NCBI RefSeq assembly: GCF_900115735.1
Contig: NZ_FOXO01000014.1
Span: forward strand, 1 to 64,000
Reading direction: 5' to 3'
Length of the DNA: 64,000 bases
Origin: Butyrivibrio proteoclasticus
GTDB lineage: Bacteria; Bacillota; Clostridia; Lachnospirales; Lachnospiraceae
Position numbers and translations under genes: made by a program. Below the pieces are notes generated by a model. That model was not told the origin of the DNA. It was given only the letters and a program-made list of their open reading frames with translations, and ran no database searches. Shown one piece after another: positions 53,001 to 61,580 of this stretch (the stretch's first letter is position 1; each line of letters starts with the position of its first letter).

Positions 53001-53312
53001 ATCTTTAAGTTCTGTTGTATCTGACATCTCGCTTGATGCATCTGCATTCTTGAGCCACTCGCTAACGATGACATCGTTTACTGCACCATTGGCATCAGTC
53101 TTTACATATACTGTCTCAACCTTGCCGGCCTCGGACTCACTTGAAGCAACAGCTGAATTTGTTACCATGCTCTCTTCAATCTCTGACTCAGCCTGTGTCT
53201 CAACTGCTGCAGTCTCATCTGTAACTGTATTAGCGCCGCATGCTACTGACATCATAGCAAGCATTGCTGCCATTATAACTGAAAATGATTTCATTAAACT
53301 TTTTCTGATCAT
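50034..53312 (-). CDS. YhgE-like heptad-repeat lipoprotein
   Basis: A 1092-residue exported protein with a signal peptide and lipobox (MMSVACGAN, Cys about 26). An N-terminal beta-rich domain is followed by a first array of seven-residue repeats of the type L-x-D-G-(T/A)-x-(E/K) (about 304-416), a helical region, a Thr/Ala/Asp-rich low-complexity linker (about 555-635) and a long helical region. A second heptad array (about 914-1040: LNDGAAQ, LKDGAYQ, LDDGAGK) precedes the end. These heptads are typical of YhgE/Pip proteins that pair with MMPL exporters. It is read after the MMPL gene and has GAGGAGA before its ATG. A rigid outside stalk or periplasmic-like adaptor role is inference. Confidence 0.85.
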   Translation of the reverse strand: MIRKSLMKSFSVIMAAMLAMMSVACGANTVTDETAAVETQAESEIEESMVTNSAVASSESEAGKVETVYVKTDANGAVNDVIVSEWLKNADASSEMSDTTELKDIVNVKGSETFTDNGDGTLTWNASGADIYYQGTTDKELPVNMKITYTLDGKEISPEELAGKSGRVTIRFDYENKEKQTVEVNGKEIEVYTPFAMVSGMMLDSDKFSNVEISNGKVISDGGNYVVMGVAVPGLKESLDIDDEKWEELNEDGELDEKLTNHFEVTADTTDFELGMTITMASSDILSDFGLTDLSDSDKLDDLKDDMGELNDGSTKLVDGSKELKDGTTELRDGVTELYDGTKELKNGTSDLKDGTVKLYDGTSKLYDGTGSLYDGTGKLCDGTGSLKDGIVAYTDGASKINDGAAKLADGASSAKAGSTKLKDGLASAKTGATTLAAGSKQFSDLLSAKLGGFDETKIKELSTQLEGLKTQSAMYHAAYNYLISGGECSDELYAFINTLAGGKIESKEQLAQMVEAGKSTLQATSTTSVTQQANGDNLEQDVETDTITNPENGIDEEGIDATEETEETEEVEETQKSTQDATNATIITDTTTEDAATDTTTSDTTATDTTTADTTAAATDTTTADTTAADTITEDQLVESKTLTTGTTTLSLDELQNDSLGQYYTDEEIAAMLEESKVVTNEDIIKYIKTNDEGKAYFENLVKQATEQSVKQYLEENKATIISNLKAQEIADVIKTMDDEKLQEVVGGLDPVTLGKVMTCMDTTTLGALISKMPVQTLGTVMAGVDSTTLGAIIANMDADTLVSIMSTMDDSKIASLISSPQMLAKLGSIMSTPEGQAALAPIMTPVIKEQVMKNAPVFTSYGQLVGATKAGYTAIDQVLAKVQASGLDVSSLGKIQEAVAAAKQIADGSAALSNGINQLYDGAGTLDDGLGQLSSGASQLHDGTKELVSNNGKLVDGASQLNDGAAQLKDGAYQLKDGAYQLNDGARQLDDGAGKLNDGAIKLNDGVGELNDGVIQLDDGVQELLDGVIKLDEEGIKKLYEAFDGDLTEFADRMTAIKEAGENYTSFGGASEDIDSSVKFIIKTDAIKSL

Positions 53313-53345
53313 GACTAATTTCTCCTCTTTATTATTATTTTAAAT

Positions 53346-53491
53346 CTCAGCTGATGAAGTTCTGCTCTCGGCTAAAGCCTCGAAAAGGCCTCTCAGCTAA
53401 TGAAGTTCTGCTCTCGGCTAAAGCCTCGAAAAATCCTCTCAGCTAATGGGATTCTCACTAGGCTCGAAAAAACCTCGCCAAGTCCTCTCAG
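53346..53491. repeat. 46 bp tandem repeat between the MMPL and lipoprotein genes
   Basis: Units start CTCAGCT at 53346, 53392, 53438 and 53487 (spacing 46, 46 and 49). The first two are nearly identical (ATGAAGTTCTGCTCTCGGCT then AAAGCCTCGAAAA); the third is diverged and the fourth is partial and overlaps the end of the MMPL gene, whose stop codon lies in it. Each full unit holds a small GGCT-AA-AGCC hairpin. The leader of the lipoprotein gene therefore carries three hairpins. Confidence 0.8.
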
Positions 53492-53492
53492 C

Positions 53493-55610
53493 TCATGCCA
53501 CGTGATGGATAAAATCCCCAAAATGATGGTGCTCATGGTGAACTGCCTCAACCCCCTTCATGCCGAAGGTTGTCTTAACAATGAGCCAGTCAAAGAGCAT
53601 GTACATCGCAGGCAGTACCAAAAGAACTGTGAACATACTGATGATTGCTCCTCTTGCCATCAGGTTACAGAGTGAACCGATCATATCAATACTTGAAATA
53701 AGTCCAACTCCGAATGTTGCTGCAAAGAATGAAAGAGCGCTGACAATTACTGATTTCATACTTGTTGAAAGAGCTATCAACGTTGCCTCTTTCTTGTCAT
53801 GTCCGTTCTTTCTCTCATTGAGGTATCTTGTTGTCATAAGGATTGCATAGTCAACTGTTGCTCCCAGCTGAATGGTTCCGATTACGACTGATGAGATGAA
53901 AGGAATTGTTGTCTTTGTATAGAACGGAAGTCCCATGTTAACAAAGATAGCAAACTCAATTACCGCAACAAGTATAAATGGAAGTGATACAGACTTAAGA
54001 ACGAAGGCTATGATCAGGAATACAAGTCCGATTGAAACTGTATTAACTACGTTGAAATCATGATTTGTAATATTGATCAGATCCTTTGTACAAGGCGCCT
54101 CACCAACTACCATAGCCTTTGGATCATAGCTCTTTACAATCTTGTCCACCTGAGTGATCTGAGCATTGATCTCGTCAGAAGCTATCTTGTAATCAGTTGT
54201 TAAAAGAACCATCTTCCATTCATCGCTTTCGAGCTTATCAAGTGCATCCTCAGGAATGAACTCCCTTGGAAGTGCAGGTCCTATAAGTGAATCTGTGCCG
54301 AGTACTGCAAGGATCCCGTCTGTATTCTTCAGCTCTTTTATCATCTGGTTCATGGATGCTGAATCCAGGTTCTTATCAACAAGAAGCATGTACGCTGAAT
54401 TCATCTCAAACTTCTCATCAACTTCGTTGGCACCCTGAACGCTCTCAAGGCTGTCTGGCAAAGTCTGTGTCAGGTCATAATAAACACTTGTGTGATTATT
54501 TCCGTAAATTGCCGGATACAAAAGAACAAGAAATATAGCAAGGAAAGCAAGGTAATGCTTTGCAATAAACTTTGGAATTCTGTTAAACTCCGGCATCAAA
54601 GGCTTATGCTTTGTCTTTTGAATGAGGTTGTCAAAGACAAGGATCATACTTGGAAGGATTGTTACGCATCCGATAACACCAAATATAACGCCCTTAGCCA
54701 TTACAATTCCCAGGTCAAGTCCAAGTGTAAAGCTCATGAACATAAGTGCTATAAAACCTGCAACTGTCGTTATTGAGCTTCCAAGAACTGATGTGAAGGT
54801 CGCTGAAATAGCGTTTGCCATTGCATCCTTTTTGTCATCATTTCTTTCAAGCTCTTCCTGGTAGCTGTGCCACAGGAATATTGAATAGTCAAGTGTAACT
54901 CCCAGCTGAAGTACTGCACTCAGTGACTGGGTGATAAAAGAAATCTCTCCTTTAAAGACGTTGGTACCCATGTTGTAAACGATTGCCATTCCAATACTTA
55001 AAAGGAAGAAAAGAGGTATCAGATAGGAATCCATTGTCAGTGAAAGAACTATCACTGCAAGAAGTACTGCGATTCCTACATATATAGGTGTCTCTTTTTC
55101 TGCCATGTTCTTGGTATCTGTTACGATGGCGCTCATGCCACTCATAAAGCACTGCTTGTCGGAAATCTTTCTGATGTCCTCAATGGCCTGCATTGTTCCG
55201 TCTGATGATGTTCCTTCATCAAATACAACGAACATCATTGTGGCGTCATCGCTATTAAAGGCATCGTAGACTTCTGTCGGAAGCATCTCCATTGGAACTG
55301 ACAAGTCCATTACGGAGTCGTACCAGATCACATCTGCAACGTGGTCCACATTTTCGATTTTTGATTTAAGATTTGCAACATCTTTTTCCTCCATGCCCTC
55401 AGCTACATATAAGACAAAAGAGCCTGTTCCAAACTGATCAAGAAGAATATCCTGACCTTTCATGGTTTCTATATCCTTAGGTAAATAAGTAAGGATATCG
55501 TAGTTGACTCTTGTGTTAAAGTAACCGATTGCGGACGGAACAAGAAGTGCTATTGCCACTATCAGTATAACATATCTCAGCTTTACAATTAAATGTGAAA
55601 GCTTATTCAT
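53493..55610 (-). CDS. MMPL/RND-family exporter
   Basis: A 705-residue membrane transporter of the RND superfamily (MMPL type). Twelve helices in two halves: helix 1 (about 10-27), an outside loop, a five-helix block (about 175-330), helix 7 near 353, a second outside loop and a final five-helix block (about 530-690). Both halves carry the GxxxDYxxL-type signature (LGVTLDYSIFLWHSY and LGATVDYAILMTTRY), the Asp being in the proton path. A His-rich C-terminus (HHEHHHFGDFIHHVA) may bind metal. It is divergent from the TetR gene. Export of lipids or a drug is likely; the substrate is not known. Confidence 0.93.
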   Translation of the reverse strand: MNKLSHLIVKLRYVILIVAIALLVPSAIGYFNTRVNYDILTYLPKDIETMKGQDILLDQFGTGSFVLYVAEGMEEKDVANLKSKIENVDHVADVIWYDSVMDLSVPMEMLPTEVYDAFNSDDATMMFVVFDEGTSSDGTMQAIEDIRKISDKQCFMSGMSAIVTDTKNMAEKETPIYVGIAVLLAVIVLSLTMDSYLIPLFFLLSIGMAIVYNMGTNVFKGEISFITQSLSAVLQLGVTLDYSIFLWHSYQEELERNDDKKDAMANAISATFTSVLGSSITTVAGFIALMFMSFTLGLDLGIVMAKGVIFGVIGCVTILPSMILVFDNLIQKTKHKPLMPEFNRIPKFIAKHYLAFLAIFLVLLYPAIYGNNHTSVYYDLTQTLPDSLESVQGANEVDEKFEMNSAYMLLVDKNLDSASMNQMIKELKNTDGILAVLGTDSLIGPALPREFIPEDALDKLESDEWKMVLLTTDYKIASDEINAQITQVDKIVKSYDPKAMVVGEAPCTKDLINITNHDFNVVNTVSIGLVFLIIAFVLKSVSLPFILVAVIEFAIFVNMGLPFYTKTTIPFISSVVIGTIQLGATVDYAILMTTRYLNERKNGHDKKEATLIALSTSMKSVIVSALSFFAATFGVGLISSIDMIGSLCNLMARGAIISMFTVLLVLPAMYMLFDWLIVKTTFGMKGVEAVHHEHHHFGDFIHHVA

Positions 55611-55679
55611 AACAAACTGCCTCCCTTTTCGTTTAATAATTTTTATTTCAAGCGGAACTATTATTTAAGAAATAGTTTA

Positions 55680-55737
55680 TTGACCGCTAGTCATTTTTTA
55701 TATATTATGGTATAACATGAATATGACCATCGGTCAA
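55680..55737. promoter_or_regulatory. divergent promoters with two TetR-type operators
   Basis: Plus strand: TTGACC (55680-55685), 17 bases, TATTAT (55703-55708) toward tetR. Minus strand: TTGACC (55732-55737), 17 bases, TATACC (55709-55714) toward the MMPL gene. Both -35 boxes lie in 13 bp palindromes of the form TGAC-N5-GTCA (55681-55693 and 55724-55736). A bound repressor should block both promoters, giving joint control and autoregulation. Confidence 0.85.
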
Positions 55738-55862
55738 TATTTTTTAGATAAAAATTTTATTAAGTATTCCATTGCCGTTTAAATGAGGCATTAATAGCCG
55801 AATTTATGCAGATTGCAGCGTGGAATGCCATATGTTAGAATTAGTGAAACGAGGATATAAAA

Positions 55863-56468
55863 ATGGGAAAAGCAGCAGATAATAAGAAATTAAAAATGGA
55901 AAATCTTCTCAATACTTCCTTTGAACTTTTCACTTCACAGGGAATAAACAAGACTTCCATTTCAGATATCGTTAATAAGGCAGGAGTTGCCAAGGGAACC
56001 TTCTATCTATATTTTAAGGATAAATATGATATAAGGAACAGACTCATCGCCCACAAATCAAGTCAACTCTTTATGAAAGCCTATGAGGCTCTCGGAGATG
56101 CCGGAATTGAAGGCTTTGAAGACAGACTTATATTTATAATGGACTATGTTTTAGATGAGCTCGAAGCCAACAAGGGACTTCTTGCTTTCATATATAAAGA
56201 CCTTTCATGGGCAGTATTCAAAAAAGCCCTCACTACACCTACAAACAGTGAGGACATTGATTTTGGAGAAGTATACAGGAAAATGATTGAAGAGTCCGAG
56301 CTTGAATTTCAAGACCCGGAAGTAATGCTCTTTCTTATAATAGAACTGGTTGGTTCAACCGGCTACAGCTCCATAATGTATAATGATCCTGTATCCCTTA
56401 ATGACCTTAAGCCACATCTTGAAAAAACAGTTAGAAATATCATAGAAACTCATACCGTAAAACATTAA
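55863..56468 (+). CDS. TetR/AcrR-family repressor
   Basis: A 201-residue one-domain regulator: the N-terminal helix-turn-helix (LLNTSFELFTSQGINKTSIS, then DIVNKAGVAKGTFYLYFKDKYDI) is typical, and the C-terminal helices form the ligand-binding and dimer part. A GAGGA site precedes the ATG. It is divergent from the MMPL exporter and probably represses it, being released by the exporter's substrate. Confidence 0.95.
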   Translation: MGKAADNKKLKMENLLNTSFELFTSQGINKTSISDIVNKAGVAKGTFYLYFKDKYDIRNRLIAHKSSQLFMKAYEALGDAGIEGFEDRLIFIMDYVLDELEANKGLLAFIYKDLSWAVFKKALTTPTNSEDIDFGEVYRKMIEESELEFQDPEVMLFLIIELVGSTGYSSIMYNDPVSLNDLKPHLEKTVRNIIETHTVKH

Positions 56469-56482
56469 AAAAGGAAAGCCAG

Positions 56483-56674
56483 GGGGACGGTTAATTTGAC
56501 TAATGATGACTTCTTGAACTAAATTTCAGAAATACGCATATACTGCGGATTTCGTGAGAATATGAGTGAAGAGTCAGCCAAGCCTCATCGACGAAGTCGA
56601 TTTAAAATGGCTTGGTTGATGCATTCTTAAAATTTTAATTTAAGAATGCATAATAAGTCAAATTAACCGTCCCC
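56483..56674. repeat. structured intergenic repeat, copy B
   Basis: A 192 bp foldback with perfect 19 bp terminal inverted repeats, GGGGACGGTTAATTTGACT (56483-56501) and its complement (56656-56674). Inside are the GAAATACGCA/TGCGGATTTC hairpin (56529-56553) plus CGTGAGAA, the 18-mer CATCGACGAAGTCGATTT (56586-56603) flanked by AGCCAAGCC/GGCTTGGTT, and a further 13 bp perfect hairpin starting ATGCATTCTTAAA. The inner blocks match copy A at 29.2 kb. It lies between convergent genes and may also act as their terminator. Confidence 0.85.
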
Positions 56675-56691
56675 GCTGACTTCCCTGAAGT

Positions 56692-59013
56692 TTATCCCAG
56701 TACTTCCAATATCGCATCCTTCATCTTTTCAGAAATATCAAGCATGCGTATGCTTTCCACAGATTGAAGCTCTCCTCTAAGATAAGCATCATATATTCTC
56801 TGTTTCTGGTCATAGCTGAATTTACATCTCTTAAGGAAATCAAACAGATCCTTTTGAGTGTCATTGCGGCCAGGAGTCACGTTTTCTATGACAAACTCTG
56901 CACCCTCAGATGTTTCAACACCATCAATTTCCACATAGACCTGCCCTGTTTTTTCGTCACGGTCATATCCTTCAACCGGATTTGCACCGCACAGAACAAG
57001 CTTATAGTTTCTCTTTTCAGGTAAAAGAGCTGTTTTGCCCGTTGCTGCATATATCCTTACCACAAGCCTTCCAGTTGCCTTATCATAGTGCTGGCTTATT
57101 TTAGTAAAGCCTCCGTTGTCGTTCATATACTCATTGGTATTACCATCATCTTCGTAAAGAGTGTACTCACCATCTGCACCAATTCCAAGATAAACTGTTA
57201 GTTTTGAAGGAAGATTATTCACATCCTCATCAATGTCTGTGGACATTGGAACGATGCCTCCGGCCTTTATAAGCACAGGCATCTGCTCGATCGGCCTGTA
57301 GAGCTTTCTCATCTTCTCGCCTTCGTAAACTCTTCCATTAAAGATATCAATCCATCTTCCCTTAGGAATAAAGCTCAAAACTTCTCCCATCATAAGCTCA
57401 TCGTCAAGCTTTGAGGTAATAGGGAAAACAATAAGCTCACTTCCAAAATAGTAGCCGTTTCTTGAATGGTATGCCCCCTCTGAATCAGGACTGTTGTAGT
57501 AAAGAGGCTGCATGAGAGGCTCGTCGTTTCTGTACGCCTCATAATTTGCAGTGTACAGATAAGGTATCATTTTGTGCCTTAGTCTCATGAAATCATCCAC
57601 TATGCTGCGCATAGGCTCCGGAAGGTTCCAGGGCTCTTTGAAAAAGAACGGATTGCATGAACTGTGAAGTCTCATGATCGGCGAAAATACGCCGAACTGC
57701 ACCCATCTGCAGGTTCTCTCGCAGTCCTCTTCTCCGTGCATATGTCCACCTATGTCATGGCTCCACCAGCCATATCCGACATTTGATGCGGTTGAAGTAA
57801 AGAATGGCTGAATATCAAGGCTTATCCAGGTAGCACAGGTATCACCTGAAAAACCGATTGGATATCTATGGCTTCCTATTCCTGCAAAGCGGGAGAATAT
57901 CATAGCTCTTTTCCCGCGGCGAAGCTGATCTAAGTAGTGATAGTGGTTGAGGATCCAGAGAGGATCTACACTTCCTGACTTTGCCTTAGTGCCCTGCTGC
58001 CAGTCTATCCACCAGAAGTCAACGCCATCCTCTTCATAAGGCTGCATTACCTCTTCGAAATAGGCATCTACAAAGTTCTTGTCCATGAGGTCAAAATCAA
58101 CAGCTTTTTTGGTCGCAGGATCAATTCCCATTCGCCTTGCCACTTTGTCATACATAACCTCAAAAGCTCTGATGCCATCAGCCGGATGAAGATTTAATGT
58201 AACAGCTTTTCCTCTTTTATGAAGTTCTTTTAAAAATCTCCTGTAATCCGGAAAATACTCTTCATTCCATGTATAACCGGTCCAACCGCTTCCATACTCA
58301 CTGCCTACGTCGGTCAAATGCCAGTCCATATCTATAACAGCAACCGTGATCGGAACATTTTCTTTTTCAAAGCGGTCCATCAGCTCAAGATAGCTTTTTT
58401 CTGTGTACTTTTCATACTTGCTCCACCAGTTGCCAAGTGCATACCTTGGGATCATTGGTGCTTTGCCGCACAAATAGTAAAAGTCCTTTAAAGCTTCTTT
58501 AAATCTCTTTCCATATCCCCAAAAATAAATATCTTTTTCTGGATTTTGTCTGTCAAAAATCTCCTCCCCAGAAAGTTCGCAGCTCTCTCCATCGTCGAAC
58601 CATGCGTATCCCTCTCTTGAAAAAAGACCTTTCTCATAAAGAACTACTCCGTTGGTCTCATCAAGAGTTCTCACAGTTCCAAAAAGATTCCATCCATTTT
58701 CTCCATAGTTCCAGACAATTTCGTTATCCAAAAGCTTTATCTTAAGCCCTCTGGGAGAAAAAGCTCTTTTGTCATAACATACTTCAAGCCTTTTCGTCCT
58801 AAATAACAATTTGTCTTCTTCGTCGCAGATAATATCCACATCCACCTGTGGAAAATCCCTGTTTAAAACTACCTGTGTTGCATTGTCTGTAAAATGTCCG
58901 TTTTCCTCATATTCCAGACGGAGCAAGCTCTCCGTCAAAACACTGATACGAAAGCTTGCTCCCTGAATTATGTTTTCTTTCGGACAAATGGGTTTAAACT
59001 CATATGTCTTCAC
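56692..59013 (-). CDS. GH31 alpha-glucosidase/alpha-xylosidase family enzyme
   Basis: A 773-residue intracellular glycosidase. The N-terminal beta-sandwich is followed by a GH31 barrel: IPRYALGNWWSKYEKY, the nucleophile in DFWWIDWQQG (about 335) and the acid/base in GFSGDTCATW (about 393), then SHDIGGHMHG. The GTG at 59013 is chosen because AGAGG lies nine bases before it; a TTG three codons earlier is too close. A C-terminal 60-residue helical tail is unusual. It is last in the operon with the sugar uptake genes, so it probably cleaves the imported oligosaccharide; WIDWQQG in place of WIDMNE points away from classical maltases. Confidence 0.92.
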   Translation of the reverse strand: MKTYEFKPICPKENIIQGASFRISVLTESLLRLEYEENGHFTDNATQVVLNRDFPQVDVDIICDEEDKLLFRTKRLEVCYDKRAFSPRGLKIKLLDNEIVWNYGENGWNLFGTVRTLDETNGVVLYEKGLFSREGYAWFDDGESCELSGEEIFDRQNPEKDIYFWGYGKRFKEALKDFYYLCGKAPMIPRYALGNWWSKYEKYTEKSYLELMDRFEKENVPITVAVIDMDWHLTDVGSEYGSGWTGYTWNEEYFPDYRRFLKELHKRGKAVTLNLHPADGIRAFEVMYDKVARRMGIDPATKKAVDFDLMDKNFVDAYFEEVMQPYEEDGVDFWWIDWQQGTKAKSGSVDPLWILNHYHYLDQLRRGKRAMIFSRFAGIGSHRYPIGFSGDTCATWISLDIQPFFTSTASNVGYGWWSHDIGGHMHGEEDCERTCRWVQFGVFSPIMRLHSSCNPFFFKEPWNLPEPMRSIVDDFMRLRHKMIPYLYTANYEAYRNDEPLMQPLYYNSPDSEGAYHSRNGYYFGSELIVFPITSKLDDELMMGEVLSFIPKGRWIDIFNGRVYEGEKMRKLYRPIEQMPVLIKAGGIVPMSTDIDEDVNNLPSKLTVYLGIGADGEYTLYEDDGNTNEYMNDNGGFTKISQHYDKATGRLVVRIYAATGKTALLPEKRNYKLVLCGANPVEGYDRDEKTGQVYVEIDGVETSEGAEFVIENVTPGRNDTQKDLFDFLKRCKFSYDQKQRIYDAYLRGELQSVESIRMLDISEKMKDAILEVLG

Positions 59014-59043
59014 TAAAAACAACCTCTTATATCCTAAATTAAA

Positions 59044-60642
59044 TTACTTGTTTGAATTGTATGTATTATAAGCATCCTGCTGGATCTTGATGAAATCGTT
59101 ATATCCCATTGTCTCCAATGTTCCGATATAATTATCCCACTGCTCATTTATGCCGCCCTCTGTAACCCATGTTGCCTGATTTGATGCAACATATGCGTCA
59201 AGATCAGTGAAAAGAGTTGCAAGTGTGCTAAGCTGGTCATTTGTATAACTTACGTTAGGGAATGCTTCTTTTGCGAACTTGCTAAGTTCCTTATCAAGTG
59301 CAAGCTTGGAAGCATCACCGTTTTCAGCAGCGTACTTTACTTTGTCGTTAAATCCGTCAGCAACATACTTTGGTCCAAAGTCTCTAAGTGACTGGATCCA
59401 TGCAAATGTATCAGCTGAGTTTCCATCCTGTGGCTCAAGTATTGTGTATGTGCCATCTGCTTCCTTTTCAACACCGATTCCAAAAGAACCATAGAAATTC
59501 TGGATTGATGCATCTTCTGTGTAGAACTTATCTACCCATGCAAGAAGTGGACCAGGGTTTTCGCAGGCAGAAGTTACAACGAACTCATATCTGCTGTAAT
59601 TCCAGTGCTCAGGGTCTGATGAGATGTACTTTTCTCCATCAGGACCGGCAAGTGCAGGAAGTGCTACGTACTCTCCGGCATTTGCACCAAATGTTGCATC
59701 TGCTGTCCAGCCCGGAGCTACACCGATGATAGGTGTCTCATTCATAAGCTTTGCATCACGCATTGAAGTATCTTCTGTGAAAAGCTCAGGATCAATAAGT
59801 CCCTTTTCAAAGCACTCATGCATCCATTCAACGCCTTTTTTGTATCCTTCAGTCACAGGAAGATATACAGGCTCACCGTTCTGGATAGCCATCATGTATG
59901 TTCCATCTGCGCCGAGTGTTGTTCCAAATGGAAGGCAGAAGAACATAACTGAATCAGCATAGCCCTGTCCGAAAGGAATCTCATCGTTAGGATCCCCATT
60001 TCCGTTGGCATCGTTTTCCTTGAAGGCTACAAGAACCTTCTCAAACTCTTCATAAGTCTGTGGTACTTCAAGTCCCAGATTATCAAGCCATTTCTTGTTG
60101 ATAAACATCTGGTTTGCTACAGTTGGTCTGCAAGGCTTTTTGGATGGAAGTCCATAGATATGTCCGTCTACAGAAGTAGCAAGAGCCTTCATTGTAGGAT
60201 CACTTTCAATGATGCTCTTAAAGTTTGGCATATACTCATCAATATAATCGTCAAGAGCTATGAATGATCCTGTGTTTGTAAGGACATCTGATTCTGAGAA
60301 ACAAATTGCCCCCATAAATGCGTCAGGAAGATCTCCTCCTGCTAAAAGAACTGCTTTTTTGTCACCCCAGTCTGAATTAAGGATAGTATCCCACTTTACA
60401 GATATTCCGGCTTCACCTGCTGCCTGATCAGGGAATCCTGTGTGGTAATCCTCTCCCCAATCAGCCCATCTTACTGTTGCTACCTCGTAAGAAGCTGCAT
60501 TGGCACCTGCTCCCTGTTCTGCTACCGCAGCTGCTGTGGTAGTACTGTCAGATGTTGTTGCTGTTTCAGCCGCCTGGCCACAGCCCGCGAGCATAGTTGT
60601 CAGTGCCAGTGCTCCCGCTACCAAATTAAACTTTCTTCGCAT
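59044..60642 (-). CDS. extracellular solute-binding lipoprotein (LplA-like)
   Basis: A 532-residue lipoprotein with a signal peptide ending in LAGCGQ (Cys about 21), an Ala/Thr-rich linker, then a family 1 sugar-binding fold of the large LplA type (MFINKKWLDNLGLEVPQTYEEF, a typical stretch). It hands an oligosaccharide to the two permeases transcribed just before it. No ATPase is encoded here, as in many Firmicutes where a shared MsmX-type ATPase is used. Confidence 0.93.
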   Translation of the reverse strand: MRRKFNLVAGALALTTMLAGCGQAAETATTSDSTTTAAAVAEQGAGANAASYEVATVRWADWGEDYHTGFPDQAAGEAGISVKWDTILNSDWGDKKAVLLAGGDLPDAFMGAICFSESDVLTNTGSFIALDDYIDEYMPNFKSIIESDPTMKALATSVDGHIYGLPSKKPCRPTVANQMFINKKWLDNLGLEVPQTYEEFEKVLVAFKENDANGNGDPNDEIPFGQGYADSVMFFCLPFGTTLGADGTYMMAIQNGEPVYLPVTEGYKKGVEWMHECFEKGLIDPELFTEDTSMRDAKLMNETPIIGVAPGWTADATFGANAGEYVALPALAGPDGEKYISSDPEHWNYSRYEFVVTSACENPGPLLAWVDKFYTEDASIQNFYGSFGIGVEKEADGTYTILEPQDGNSADTFAWIQSLRDFGPKYVADGFNDKVKYAAENGDASKLALDKELSKFAKEAFPNVSYTNDQLSTLATLFTDLDAYVASNQATWVTEGGINEQWDNYIGTLETMGYNDFIKIQQDAYNTYNSNK

Positions 60643-60677
60643 TATTTTTCTCCTTCTCTAAAAATATTTTATACTAT

Positions 60678-61565
60678 TTATCCCTTTACTGCTCCTATCA
60701 TTACGCCCTGATTGAAGTACTTTTGCAGGAAAGGGTAAAGAGCCATGATTGGCAATGTTGAAACCACAATTGATGCGTATTTCATCATGTCTGAAAGCTG
60801 TCGCAGCTCCTGAGCCATAGTGCCTGTAGCCGCTCCAAGAAGTGACTCATTGGAAATAAGGATTCTCCTAAGTAAAAGCTGCAGTGGAATCAGATTCTCG
60901 TTTTGCAGATAAATAAGTGCATTGAACCAGGAATTCCAAAGGCCTACTGCTGTCCACAGACCTACGACCGCAATTACCGCTTTTGAAAGAGGAACTGCAA
61001 ACTGCACGAAATACCTTATAGTGCTGCAGCCGTCTATCTGCGCTGCCTCCCAAAGTGATTCGGGAAGTGAATTCTGGAAAAAGGTCCTTGCCACGATTAT
61101 GTTGTAAGTGGATACCGCAAATGGAACTACCATAACGAGGAAATTATCCAGGAGGCCAAACTGCTTAACTACCAAATATGTAGGGATCAGGCCACCGCCT
61201 ACAAACATGGGTATCAGGTAAAAGACATTTATTATCTTTCTACCAGGCAGGTCTTTTCTTGACATGGCATAGCCGGCAGTAATATTAACCAGTAGAGCAA
61301 CCAGTGTGCCGGAAATGGTATATATTATGGTGTTCCAATAGCTTTTCCAGATCTGCTTCTGTTCAAAAAGCTTTTGGTATCCCCTTACATCTACAGTCTT
61401 TGGCCACAGCCACACCTTGCCGTTTGCCACATCCGCAGGATTGCTAAAAGAGGCAATGATGACAAACCAAAGCGGATAAATAACAGCAATTATCATGAGC
61501 ACTGCTATCAGATGAAATATGATATTTACTAAAACGTCCTGTGAAAACTTTTTCTTTTTTACCAT
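60678..61565 (-). CDS. sugar ABC transporter permease (LplC/CUT1 type)
   Basis: A 295-residue inner-membrane permease with six helices. The EAA loop that docks the ATPase is SLWEAAQIDGCSTIRYFVQF. The C-terminal sequence QKYFNQGVMIGAVKG is highly typical of the LplC group. It starts 15 bases after the partner permease. Confidence 0.94.
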   Translation of the reverse strand: MVKKKKFSQDVLVNIIFHLIAVLMIIAVIYPLWFVIIASFSNPADVANGKVWLWPKTVDVRGYQKLFEQKQIWKSYWNTIIYTISGTLVALLVNITAGYAMSRKDLPGRKIINVFYLIPMFVGGGLIPTYLVVKQFGLLDNFLVMVVPFAVSTYNIIVARTFFQNSLPESLWEAAQIDGCSTIRYFVQFAVPLSKAVIAVVGLWTAVGLWNSWFNALIYLQNENLIPLQLLLRRILISNESLLGAATGTMAQELRQLSDMMKYASIVVSTLPIMALYPFLQKYFNQGVMIGAVKG

Positions 61566-61580
61566 TTCTACCTCCCAATA

